From contig UQGD01000020.1 in the NCBI GenBank assembly GCA_900540455.1, positions 1-42,322 of the forward strand: a stretch of 42,322 nt of DNA, written 5' to 3'. Source of the DNA: an uncultured Faecalibacterium sp. GTDB taxonomy: Bacteria > Bacillota > Clostridia > Oscillospirales > Ruminococcaceae. This document shows positions 27,756 to 35,356 of this stretch, piece by piece (within the stretch, counting starts at the first letter, position 1; every line of letters starts with the position of its first letter). Made by a program: the position numbers and the translations under genes. The notes beneath the pieces were generated by a model, which saw only the letters and a program-made list of their open reading frames with translations, did no database searches and was not told the DNA's origin.

Positions 27756-27798
27756 AAACAAAGGCCCGCAGGCTATGACACCTGCGGGCCTTTGTTTT
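27756..27798. terminator. Bidirectional terminator at the prophage remnant edge
   Basis: CAAAGGCCCGCAGG (27759-27772) and CCTGCGGGCCTTTG (27781-27794) are perfectly complementary. A TTTT run follows on the plus strand and a TTTC run on the minus strand. It touches the stop of the scaffold-protein fragment. Confidence 0.85.
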
Positions 27799-27919
27799 AC
27801 GGAGGCTGCTCCGCAGCAGTCTTTTCCCGGTTGATGTCCGTGCCGTTCTCCTGCATGAGCCAGTTCAGCTGCTCCTCGGTAATGCCGGGGATCTTGTTTT
27901 TTACATCTTCACGCTTCAT
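27797..27919 (-). pseudogene. Phage scaffold protein (GP20-like) N-terminal fragment
   Basis: A 40-residue reading frame starting MKREDVKNKIPGITEEQL, with MQENGTDINREK following. This closely resembles the start of phage minor structural protein GP20 scaffolds (MKRE...L..IMAENGKDIEK as I recall the family), which are normally near 200 residues. Here the frame ends after REKTAAEQPP, at a terminator. An AAAGGA ribosome site precedes the ATG. I read it as a truncated remnant of a prophage head module, though a short functional peptide cannot be excluded. Confidence 0.6.
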
Positions 27920-28015
27920 AAGACGGGGTTCCTTTCTCAATATAAAACCACGGTTTTGTGACGCAGTTCTCCGTCTGCGTCCGGTTGTGGGCAGGGTACG
28001 CACTGCCCGCTGCGA

Positions 28016-28185
28016 TGGCACCGTCTGGAGGCATCGAACCTCCCGCTTCCGGTTTAATCGCAAGGCTGGAAGCTGCCTTATATAAAAACAGCATCTCTGC
28101 GATATGCAAGCCAACGTTGTTGCCAACGATTGAAAAGTTGGCTTGCGATGGAGACCGGTGCTCTTCCCGAATGAGCTAAGACGGC
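28016..28185 (-). tRNA. tRNA-like gene with a 93-nt insert in the anticodon loop (Trp-CCA or Arg-CCT if spliced)
   Basis: Read on the minus strand, the ends form a full tRNA: acceptor GCCGTCT/AGACGGT, TA at 8-9, D-arm GCTC-ATTCGGGAA-GAGC, A26, anticodon stem CCGGT/ACCGG, five-base variable loop, T-arm GGAGG-TTCGATG-CCTCC, discriminator G and CCA. These parts sum to exactly 77 nt if a 93-nt insert in the anticodon loop is removed. Depending on the joint, the loop is CTCCAAA (anticodon CCA, Trp; G73 and the anticodon arm fit bacterial tRNA-Trp) or CTCCTAA (CCT, Arg). The insert is closed by ATCGCAAG/CTTGCGAT and contains a second inverted repeat, GCAAGCCAAC/GTTGGCTTGC. It is too short for a group I intron. 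It lies in a phage head module. It may be spliced, act unspliced as a tRNA-like RNA, or be defective. Confidence 0.65.
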
Positions 28186-28188
28186 ATG

Positions 28189-28224
28189 AAAAAAGCGCCC
28201 CTGCCCGGATGGGCAAAGACGCTT
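28189..28224 (-). terminator. Terminator immediately upstream of the tRNA-like gene
   Basis: AAGCGCCCCTGCCC (28193-28206) pairs with GGGCAAAGACGCTT (28211-28224), including a few G-T pairs, around loop GGAT. The minus-strand T-run ends 4 bases before the tRNA-like 5' end. It follows the small Cys-rich gene. Confidence 0.75.
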
Positions 28225-28238
28225 GCGGTATTTGGTTG

Positions 28239-28445
28239 TTAGTCCCAGTCAGCATAGTGCTGACACTTGAGGCAGCTTTTGTGGGCTTCATCCCAGCTGC
28301 AAGGCGGCTTATCGTCGCCCTTCAGGCAAAGAATATCATCGCCGATGTTGGAAATGTCGAAGCACAAGCCGCAATCGATTTTTCGGTTGTAAATGGGACA
28401 AAACCATTCTTCAAGCTTCACATCATCACTAATACGGAATTCCAT
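28239..28445 (-). CDS. Small cysteine-rich phage-associated protein
   Basis: A 68-residue protein with cysteines near positions 16, 25, 28, 40, 49, 58 and 61, including DCGLC and SCLKC pairs, which suggests a small zinc-binding fold. Its ATG at 28445 overlaps the end of the upstream capsid gene by 17 bases, and GGAGGTGG lies upstream, so it is a genuine coupled gene of the phage module. I do not know its function. Confidence 0.7.
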   Translation of the reverse strand: MEFRISDDVKLEEWFCPIYNRKIDCGLCFDISNIGDDILCLKGDDKPPCSWDEAHKSCLKCQHYADWD

Positions 28446-29238
28446 GCTTTTTGACCACCTCCATCAATTTCTTTCCGCCCTCATCCAGCGGGCCGATGCT
28501 GGATACATTGCCATCTTGTCCGATGGCGACAAAGCCCAGCTCAGAGTAATAACAGGTCTGTGTACCGTTTCGCTGGGACATTGCGACCTTAGAGGAGCGG
28601 ATGATGCGTTCGGCATCCATTGGCCCCATGCCACGTTCAGCCCAGCGCTGCAAGACGTGGTCGCTTGCAAAATTTATCTCATTTGGAGCAGACGGGGATT
28701 CAATGAGCCGACCTTTCGCCTTTATTGTACCAGCTTCCCGCATTTGCTGCAACTCAGTATTTGCAGCATTGAACCGCTCCTGTTTCCGGGCTGCATAGCT
28801 GGCCTTGCTGGCTTCACTCCGCCCAAACCCTGTCACGCTGGTGCGTGCACTGTCGGCTCTGCCGCCGGTGGCGCTGATAAAGTCGGCCAGCTCCTGACGG
28901 GACTGCCGGAGCTTCACGGCACTGGCGGTGGTGTCCACCCCGGCCTCTGTTTCGGCCAGATACCGGCGCTTATACTTGCGCACGGTGCGCTCCCTGGCCC
29001 GCTGCATCTGGCTGATCTCGTACTGGGTGTATTTTTTCCCGTTGTACTCGATGTCCCGGGCGTTGAGGGCTTCCAGGCTTTCCTGGGTCCATGCAGGCGG
29101 TGCGCCCAGCTCCGGGAAGATGGCGAAAAAGGTGTGACGGCAGTTCCAGCCGCAAAGTCCAGCCCCAGTGCCGTATCCGGTGGCGGCTTCAAATTGGCCG
29201 CTGACGGTGTTGGCTGCAGAGACAGCACAAAACGGCAC
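28429..29238 (-). pseudogene. Phage minor capsid protein, 5'-truncated
   Basis: The reading frame (up to 269 residues) carries the C-terminal half of a Firmicute phage minor capsid protein (capsid 2/Mu F-like head morphogenesis type): ATGYGTGAGLCGWNCRHTF, then a long charged helical region (YTQYEISQMQRARERTVRKY) and a C-terminal domain ending KHGIPY. Full-length relatives have a longer N-terminal part that is missing. The break coincides with the 21-base repeat at 29215-29235, so the first codons of the open frame are not native. This is a relic of a prophage head operon read leftward with the genes at 28239 and 27797. Confidence 0.75.
29215..29235 (+). repeat. Left copy of the direct repeat bracketing the CRISPR-Cas locus
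   Basis: The sequence GCAGAGACAGCACAAAACGG (with a preceding T) recurs in the same orientation at 39912-39932 with a single C/T difference. The left copy lies at the break of the capsid pseudogene; the right copy fuses with the last CRISPR repeat. Confidence 0.8.
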
Positions 29239-29537
29239 ACAGCCGGAAAAATATGCGTATCGCTCCGGTTAATGGGACAGATACTGTGCTATACTTCAGA
29301 CAGTGATCCAATGATATCGCAAAGCAGAGCTGTGAGCGGTGTGTTAAGCGAACCGCCCGGCTGTTTTATGGGGGATATCCTGTTGGAAAAAGGAACCGGA
29401 AAGATGATCTTGTTTTATATCGCTGTGTTCTTTGCTGCTTTTTTTGGGAGACTGCTGAAAAAATAACTGTACCATAAAAATAATCAGGCACAGGAATATT
29501 ATGATACAATAAAGAGAGAACAGGCAAAAAATACAAG
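29239..29537. other. Stretch between prophage remnant and cas3
   Basis: Composition shifts here from GC-rich to AT-rich. A possible small peptide lies at 29404-29466. An extended -10-like TATGATACAAT ends at 29510 and may drive cas3, but I see no good -35 box. Nothing else is evident. Confidence 0.35.
29404..29466 (+). CDS. Possible 20-residue hydrophobic peptide
   Basis: MILFYIAVFFAAFFGRLLKK is one hydrophobic helix with a basic tail. AAGGAACCGGAAAG precedes the ATG as a weak ribosome site; an in-frame start at 29368 would add 12 residues. The shape is that of type I toxin or other small membrane peptides. No antisense RNA or partner is evident, and chance or a degraded gene end is quite possible. 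Confidence 0.25.
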   Translation: MILFYIAVFFAAFFGRLLKK

Positions 29538-29576
29538 ATGATTGTTATACATCATTTTCAAGAGGTGACTGATCCT

Positions 29577-31781
29577 ATGACCTATTACGCAAAATCCCCT
29601 CAGAGAGACGGAACACAAGAAACCGTTCGGGAACATACTCAAAAGGTCAAAGTCCTTGCCCAAACATACGGGAAGTCCTTTGGGGAAGAAATTTCGGCGG
29701 GACTGTGCGGAGTGTTTCACGATTTTGGTAAGTACAGTTCTGCTTTTCAACAAGTACTACAGGGTACTCGTACAGGTGTTGATCATGCCATCGCCGGAGC
29801 GGTATTTCTCTATGGACTTCGAAAAAAAGCTCTACATCCCATTATTGAAGTTGTTGCTGCCCATCATTCCCACCTCATTAGTTGTGATGATTTATCCGGA
29901 GTGATGGAAACTGCATTGGAGACAGAGGGCCCGATTATGACTCTCTGCGGAAAGCAGGCGGCACTGTGTGGCGGAAAAGACTATCAGGAAGCGAGGATGG
30001 CGTTTCAGTCGGATTTCCCGGATTTTCGTTTTCCAAAGTTACAAACAATTTCGCCTCAACCACTTTTCAACGGACAGGTGGATTCAATGCTGCATACTCG
30101 GATGCTGTTTTCCTGCTTGGTAGACGCTGATTATACGGCTTCTTCCCATATATCTCCGGAAGAAGATGTTCCACTGGATGTATTTACTGCGTTAAAAAAT
30201 CTATATAACTACTGTGAGAATCTCCGGAAAAACTCTGGGGCAGATCCAATATTAAATCAATTTCGGAATCGGCTGTTTGAGCTTTGTGGGAATGCTGGAG
30301 AAAGAAAGGGAGGATTATTTACTTTGACAGCACCTACAGGTACAGGAAAAACATTGGCATTGTTGCACTTTGCCCTGCGCCACTGTCAATATACAGGAAA
30401 GCATCGGATTTTCGTAGTGCTGCCCTTTCTTAGCCTGATTGAACAAAGTGCCAAAGTATATCGGAAGATTCTTCCTCATGTAATGGAAGATCACAGTCAA
30501 GCCTGCTTGCCGGAGGAAATGAGAGACTATGCCGCTCGCTGGAGCGAGCCGTTTATCATTACTACTTCTGTACGTTTTTTCGAGTCTCTATTTTCAGATC
30601 GTCCCACAGATTGTCGGAAATTACACAACCTGGCAAATAGTGTGATTCTTTTTGATGAAGCTCAGAGTCTGCCGATTTCTGTGCTATCTCCTACTCTAAA
30701 AGTTGTAAAGGAACTCTGTGACCGTTACGGGTGCAGTGTGGTATTTTCAACTGCTACTCAGCCTGATTATACTGGTCTTCAAGAAGTCGACTGGCAGGCA
30801 TCCGAGCTTTTGCCGGAATATGATGCATTTTATAAGGCTTTGCGCCGCACATCAACTCACTGGGAAATTGAAACTCCCACCCCACTGGAAGACATTGCAG
30901 AAAGAATGGCTGAACAGAAAAATGTGTGCGCCATTGTTAATCTCCGCAGTCATGCCCGAAGTCTCTATCGAGCATTGAGTCGTCGTTGTCCGGATGAAGA
31001 ACTGTTTTTGCTTAGTACCGATCTATGTCCGGCGCATCGGACGAAAATTATTGAAACGATCCGACGTCGTCAGAAAGAAAGACTTCCATGTCGAGTGGTA
31101 TCTACTCAGTGTATCGAAGCTGGAGTGGATCTTGATTTTGATTGTCTGTATCGGGCACTGGCACCGCTGGAAGCTATCATTCAGGCTGCTGGACGGTGTA
31201 ATCGGAACGGAAAATCCACATGTGGAGAGCTGTGGGTCTTTGTTCCATCAGAAGAACATTTGTACCCGGATTCTCACTATGAAAATGCTGCCACTATTGT
31301 TCGTGCTATGCAAATGCAACGCCCTATCGACATCCATGACCCGGAAAGTATACGCAGGTATTATCGGCAGCTGCTGAGTACATTCCGAGGAGACAAAAAA
31401 TCTCGGACGCTGGAAAAAGCTCTTTCAGAAAGGGATTTCTCGGTGGTTTCCCGAACCTACCGGTTTATTGAACAGCAAGGCGTTCAGGTTGTTGTCCCTT
31501 ATGAAGAACAGATGGAACTTTATGAGCAAATTCGCTCTGAAGCTTTAAACATCGGTCTAACGAAGTCCCTGTTACGAATGGCTGCACCGTTGACGGTCAC
31601 ATGTTATGATCGTGAACTAGCAGAGCGGATATGCGAACCTCTTTTCTTTGCTGGAAAAAGTAAAATAGAGACTAGAGAAAGCCCTTATTACATAATCCTT
31701 ACTGGTCAGGAGGACTGCTACGACAGGAAAATGGGATTTTGTCTACCTGATAAACAGATGTTACAAAATTCGTTCTGGTGA
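29577..31781 (+). CDS. cas3: CRISPR-associated helicase/nuclease Cas3, type I-C
   Basis: The effector nuclease that degrades DNA found by Cascade. From the ATG at 29577 (AGAGGTGA upstream) it has 734 residues; an earlier ATG at 29538 lacks a ribosome site. The N-terminal HD nuclease has His20, HDFGK (His48/Asp49), DH at 69-70 and AHH near 95-97. The helicase has Walker A APTGTGKT (252-259), the DEAH-like box DEAQ (360-363), FSTATQP and motif VI QAAGRCNRNGK (from 536). All key motifs are intact, so it should be active. A 138-base gap separates it from cas5. Confidence 0.96.
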   Translation: MTYYAKSPQRDGTQETVREHTQKVKVLAQTYGKSFGEEISAGLCGVFHDFGKYSSAFQQVLQGTRTGVDHAIAGAVFLYGLRKKALHPIIEVVAAHHSHLISCDDLSGVMETALETEGPIMTLCGKQAALCGGKDYQEARMAFQSDFPDFRFPKLQTISPQPLFNGQVDSMLHTRMLFSCLVDADYTASSHISPEEDVPLDVFTALKNLYNYCENLRKNSGADPILNQFRNRLFELCGNAGERKGGLFTLTAPTGTGKTLALLHFALRHCQYTGKHRIFVVLPFLSLIEQSAKVYRKILPHVMEDHSQACLPEEMRDYAARWSEPFIITTSVRFFESLFSDRPTDCRKLHNLANSVILFDEAQSLPISVLSPTLKVVKELCDRYGCSVVFSTATQPDYTGLQEVDWQASELLPEYDAFYKALRRTSTHWEIETPTPLEDIAERMAEQKNVCAIVNLRSHARSLYRALSRRCPDEELFLLSTDLCPAHRTKIIETIRRRQKERLPCRVVSTQCIEAGVDLDFDCLYRALAPLEAIIQAAGRCNRNGKSTCGELWVFVPSEEHLYPDSHYENAATIVRAMQMQRPIDIHDPESIRRYYRQLLSTFRGDKKSRTLEKALSERDFSVVSRTYRFIEQQGVQVVVPYEEQMELYEQIRSEALNIGLTKSLLRMAAPLTVTCYDRELAERICEPLFFAGKSKIETRESPYYIILTGQEDCYDRKMGFCLPDKQMLQNSFW

Positions 31782-31814
31782 TTTGTGAAAAATGAGCCTT
31801 GAAAATAAATGAAA

Positions 31815-31870
31815 AATTAATTATAAATTAATTGAATTGTTTGTAAATCAAGTGAAATTGGAGCTATAAC
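31815..31870 (+). promoter_or_regulatory. Palindrome and candidate promoter between cas3 and cas5
   Basis: AATTAATT-ATA-AATTAATT (31815-31833) is a perfect inverted repeat in a very AT-rich stretch. It is followed by TTGTAA (31841-31846) and TATAAC (31865-31870), 18 bases apart. This may be a separate, regulated promoter for the cas5-cas8c-cas7-cas4-cas1-cas2 operon. Confidence 0.45.
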
Positions 31871-31919
31871 ACCGTGTGCGCTTTGCGCTTAATAGATAAA
31901 GTAAAAAGGAGGAAATGAT

Positions 31920-32570
31920 TTGGAAGTCTGTGTCGAATTTTGGGGTGATTTTGCCTGTTTTTCGCCGCCTTATGAAAAGGTGGAGCGGCTATCCTATCCC
32001 TTTCCTACACCATCAGCAGCCAGGGGAATGCTATCTGCTATTTATAGCAAACCGAAGGAATTCTATTGGCAAGTTACAAAAATAGAGGTGCTGTCCCCCA
32101 TTTCTTACATCAGCTTTAAGCGGAATGAAGTCAAGGGCACGGTTTCTGATAAACCAGTGAACACGGACGATAGCCACACTCCGCGATTGACCACTGCCCT
32201 GCGAGATGTGCGCTACCGTATCACAGCTATGATCTGTCCGCGGCCGGATTTTGCTGGTTCATCGGAACAGCTCTATCAACAGGCACTGCGTAGAATACGC
32301 GGGGGTAAGTGCTTTATGCAGCCTTGTTTGGGAATTCGGGAATTTGCCGCTTATTTTGAGGAAAGCGACCATACCCGATTGCCTATTGGAGAGGACTATG
32401 ATGCAGGCTTGATGGTCTATGATGTTTTTGATCTGCATGACTATTCCGTTCGTAAAAAGACTTGCCCCAGGTTGTCCTTATTCCATGCGGTGATGAAACA
32501 AGGTGTTATTGAAGTGCCACCTTATGATGACCCCCGTGTGCTGAAAACAGGAGGTGATATCCTGTGCTGA
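31920..32570 (+). CDS. cas5: Cas5c (Cas5d), crRNA-processing endoribonuclease of type I-C
   Basis: A 216-residue RAMP protein. In type I-C systems Cas5 replaces Cas6: it cuts the CRISPR transcript in each repeat and stays on the 5' handle in Cascade. The N-terminal EVCVEFWGDFACFSPP and the PSAARGMLSAIY segment are typical. Translation begins at a TTG at 31920 with AAAGGAGG about 7 bases upstream; the ATG just before is out of frame. Its stop overlaps the cas8c start by 7 bases. Confidence 0.94.
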   Translation: MEVCVEFWGDFACFSPPYEKVERLSYPFPTPSAARGMLSAIYSKPKEFYWQVTKIEVLSPISYISFKRNEVKGTVSDKPVNTDDSHTPRLTTALRDVRYRITAMICPRPDFAGSSEQLYQQALRRIRGGKCFMQPCLGIREFAAYFEESDHTRLPIGEDYDAGLMVYDVFDLHDYSVRKKTCPRLSLFHAVMKQGVIEVPPYDDPRVLKTGGDILC

Positions 32571-34360
32571 AGGCTCTATATGACTATGCCCAACGGATGA
32601 ATCTAACGCTGCCCGCTGGTTATGCGGAAAAAACGATCAAAGCTTTTCTCTGTTTGACTAGAGATGGCCGTTTTGCGGGTGTGCGGATGGATGAGTCAAA
32701 CAATTTTAGATGTCCTGATATTGGAAGTCTTGCCAACGGAACAGATAAGAGCAATCTGTTGGTGGAAAAATATAGTGTGATATTCCCGCCGGAGCCGACC
32801 CCCAAAAGCCGTTTTTTCCGGGAGGGAATGAAGGATTTTGGCAAAATAGAACCACTGGCAGAAGTTTGCTGGGAAGCACTGGAGAACCCGCAGTGCTGTG
32901 CCGAGATGGTGGCTACTCTGGAACAGCATAAGATCAAACCACCAGACAGGATTTCATTTATGGTGGAAAGTACCTATCTAGTGGAGTGCCCGACAGTAGA
33001 AATCTGGTGGAATAGTTATAGGAAGAAGTTTCAAAAATCTGCCAAAAAAGACGAGCTGTCTCGTTGCTTGATCACTGGGGAACCCACTGTCCCCATGGCG
33101 ACGGTTCCCAAAAATACGGGTCTTGCGAAAGCAGGTGGTCATTCCAGCGGGGATGCGCTGATCTGCTTTGACAAACCGGCTTTTTGTTCCTATGGACTGA
33201 AAAAAAGCGCAAATGCCCCGGTTTCCGAGGAAGCCTTTGCCCAGGTCAAGATAGCGCTGGATACCCTTTTAAAAGATGCGCCGTCTCTGGCAGGTATGAA
33301 ATTTGTCCACTGGTACGACAAGCCTCTAAGTGGAACTTCTATGGATCCGCTGACACCTGTTTTTGGAGGCCTTCTATCGGAAGAAGATGAGGCAGAGGAG
33401 GAAACAGCGTTCCTTTCACAAAAGGATAAGGAGTCCGCGATCATACAGGCTCGGAGAGATGCAGATAGACTTGTAGGATCTGTGGAGAGTGGGCAGGCTG
33501 CGACCGACCTTCCTAGTCGATATTTTATCTTACTGCTCAGCGGAGTGAGCGGTCGAGTAATGGTTCGACAGTTTTCGCAGGGTTCCTATGAGGAGCTGAA
33601 AACAAACTTGGATCAATGGTATTCTGACCTAGAGCTGATAGACCAGTACGGAAGCCGGACCTTAAAACCAGTAAAGCTGGCTGCCCGACTCATTCGACTG
33701 CTCAAGAGGCAAAATAATAACAAAAAGGTATTTGAACGGTTGCGGGATGAGATTCCGGGACTAACTACTGCTGTTTTTCACGCTGTTGTTTATGGGGCAA
33801 AACTTCCCGATTCTGTGGCTGTCCGTGCCTTACAGAATATCCGATCCCAAATGCTGACCGAGGAGCCGGATGGTAATGGTTTGATCGTTCCTGATCCGAT
33901 TTCCTGTCAATGGTTAAAAGCGTGGCTTATCCGAAATCAGAAGGAGGTTTTTCTTATGTCAGAATATAATCCCAATCATCCCAGCCCAGCCTATCAGGTT
34001 GGCGCTATGGTTGCGGTTTATGCAGCCTTGCAGCAGCGGGCATACCCGGATGTTAATGTCACTGTGGTCCAGCGCTTCTTTGCTTCTGCTCAGCAGACCC
34101 CGGCACTAGTATTGGGCAGACTGGCAAAAATGTCGACCCATCACCTAGCTAAGCTGGAAAATTCGGTGGCAAAAGTCTACGAATCCAGGCTGGCTGATAT
34201 TGGCGCCCGAATCGGAGATCAGATTCCTACAGTACTGGCATTGCCGGAACAGTCTCTATTTGCGCTGGGCTATTATCAGATGACCGCAGCAATGAATCAG
34301 GAACGCAGGAAACGGTTTGATAATAAAACCGTTATCGGCAATAAAAATGAGGAGGATTAA
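32564..34360 (+). CDS. cas8c: Cas8c (Csd1), large Cascade subunit of type I-C
   Basis: A 598-residue large subunit that recognises the PAM and starts DNA unwinding. It begins at a GTG at 32564 with GGAGGTG upstream, overlapping the cas5 end. Csd1-like features include the N-terminal LKALYDYAQRMNLTLPAGY, the ISFMVESTYLVE segment and LLLSGVSGRVMVRQF in the middle. The last 134 residues are also produced separately as Cas11c from an internal start. It sits 3 bases before cas7. Confidence 0.95.
   Translation: MLKALYDYAQRMNLTLPAGYAEKTIKAFLCLTRDGRFAGVRMDESNNFRCPDIGSLANGTDKSNLLVEKYSVIFPPEPTPKSRFFREGMKDFGKIEPLAEVCWEALENPQCCAEMVATLEQHKIKPPDRISFMVESTYLVECPTVEIWWNSYRKKFQKSAKKDELSRCLITGEPTVPMATVPKNTGLAKAGGHSSGDALICFDKPAFCSYGLKKSANAPVSEEAFAQVKIALDTLLKDAPSLAGMKFVHWYDKPLSGTSMDPLTPVFGGLLSEEDEAEEETAFLSQKDKESAIIQARRDADRLVGSVESGQAATDLPSRYFILLLSGVSGRVMVRQFSQGSYEELKTNLDQWYSDLELIDQYGSRTLKPVKLAARLIRLLKRQNNNKKVFERLRDEIPGLTTAVFHAVVYGAKLPDSVAVRALQNIRSQMLTEEPDGNGLIVPDPISCQWLKAWLIRNQKEVFLMSEYNPNHPSPAYQVGAMVAVYAALQQRAYPDVNVTVVQRFFASAQQTPALVLGRLAKMSTHHLAKLENSVAKVYESRLADIGARIGDQIPTVLALPEQSLFALGYYQMTAAMNQERRKRFDNKTVIGNKNEED
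33956..34360 (+). CDS. cas11c: Cas11c small subunit from an internal start in cas8c
   Basis: An in-frame ATG at 33956 inside cas8c is preceded by a consensus ribosome site AAGGAGG (33941-33947) with 8-base spacing, better than that of most genes here. It would give a 134-residue, mostly helical protein starting MSEYNPNHPSPAYQVG. Type I-C systems are known to make the small subunit Cas11c from exactly such an internal start; it lines the non-target strand in Cascade. The position, phase and ribosome site make this a strong call. Confidence 0.85.
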   Translation: MSEYNPNHPSPAYQVGAMVAVYAALQQRAYPDVNVTVVQRFFASAQQTPALVLGRLAKMSTHHLAKLENSVAKVYESRLADIGARIGDQIPTVLALPEQSLFALGYYQMTAAMNQERRKRFDNKTVIGNKNEED

Positions 34361-34363
34361 ATC

Positions 34364-35356
34364 ATGGCTATTCAAAATCGATATGAGTTTCTCTATTATG
34401 TTGCTTGCACCAACGCAAACCCCAACGGCGATCCGGATATGGGAAATACCCCACGAATTGATCCTCAAACAATGCAGGGATACATCACCGATGTGTCTAC
34501 CAAGCGCCGTATTCGCAATTATGTAGAGACTGCTTATGGTGATCAGCCGGGCATGGGGATCATTATCCAGCAAGGGACCAACATCAATCGACACATTGCG
34601 GCCGCTAAACGGAAAGCAGGCGTGGAGGAGTGTGCGAAAACAAAAGATGCTATTTATAAGGGCAGACAGAAAGCCTGTGAGATGTACTATGATGTGCGCA
34701 CCTTTGGTGCGGTGATGTCCACCGGTCCCAATGCCGGACAGGTGCGGGGTCCGGTACAGATTACCTTCGGCAAAAGTCTGGACCCCATCCTGCCGCTGGA
34801 TATTTCCATTACTCGTATGGCAATTGCAGAGAATACTAAAGATGGCACTCTGGAAAGTTACCAGAAAGATGAGGAAACGAGGGACGAAGATACCCTGCGC
34901 ACTATGGGGCGTAAGCAACTCATTCCTTTTGGCTTGTATGAAGTGCGTGGGTTTATCAGTGCAAATCTTGCGGCTGAAACGGGATTTGATGATAGTGATT
35001 TAAAAATTCTGTTTGAAGCAATTCTTAATATGTATGAGCATGACCATTCGTCTAGTAAGGGGGAAATGGCCGTGGTATCGCCCCTGATCCTGTTCAAGCA
35101 TGTGGGCACAGATACGGATGAACAGCAGCGGATCCGGCAGGCAAAGCTTGGATGCGCCCCGGCACATAAGTTGTTCGAGCTGATAAAGGTTACTCGGAAT
35201 CCCCAGGTGGAAGTGCCCCGCTCTTATCGTGACTATGAGGCTGTGATCGATTTACATCATATCCCTGCTGGGGTAGAAGTGGGCTTCCAGACCTATAAGG
35301 GCCTGACCTGGGGCTCTGTGCCGGAAGAGGAAAATTGGTTCCATGCCGCTGAATGA
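34364..35356 (+). CDS. cas7: Cas7c (Csd2), Cascade backbone subunit
   Basis: A 330-residue RAMP protein that forms the helical backbone along the spacer part of crRNA. The N-terminal motif YYVACTNANPNGDPDMGN and the following DVSTKRRIRNYV are diagnostic of type I-C Cas7. GGAGGA precedes the ATG. Its last 14 bases overlap the cas4 start. Confidence 0.96.
   Translation: MAIQNRYEFLYYVACTNANPNGDPDMGNTPRIDPQTMQGYITDVSTKRRIRNYVETAYGDQPGMGIIIQQGTNINRHIAAAKRKAGVEECAKTKDAIYKGRQKACEMYYDVRTFGAVMSTGPNAGQVRGPVQITFGKSLDPILPLDISITRMAIAENTKDGTLESYQKDEETRDEDTLRTMGRKQLIPFGLYEVRGFISANLAAETGFDDSDLKILFEAILNMYEHDHSSSKGEMAVVSPLILFKHVGTDTDEQQRIRQAKLGCAPAHKLFELIKVTRNPQVEVPRSYRDYEAVIDLHHIPAGVEVGFQTYKGLTWGSVPEEENWFHAAE

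Noticed and set aside
28016..28185. Group I intron in the tRNA-like gene
   Set aside because: 93 nt is too short for the conserved core, and the base before the candidate 5' site is C or A rather than the U required by group I introns.
27797..28291. 164-codon minus-strand frame covering the scaffold fragment
   Set aside because: The upstream part is the translated tRNA-like gene; only the last 40 codons have a ribosome site and phage resemblance.
29215..29235. Insertion-sequence ends at the direct repeat
   Set aside because: The two copies are in direct, not inverted, orientation and no transposase lies between them, so a simple insertion sequence is unlikely.
28393..29466. Plus-strand 357-codon frame across the prophage remnant
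   Set aside because: It is antisense to the capsid and Cys-rich genes, which have recognisable products and ribosome sites.
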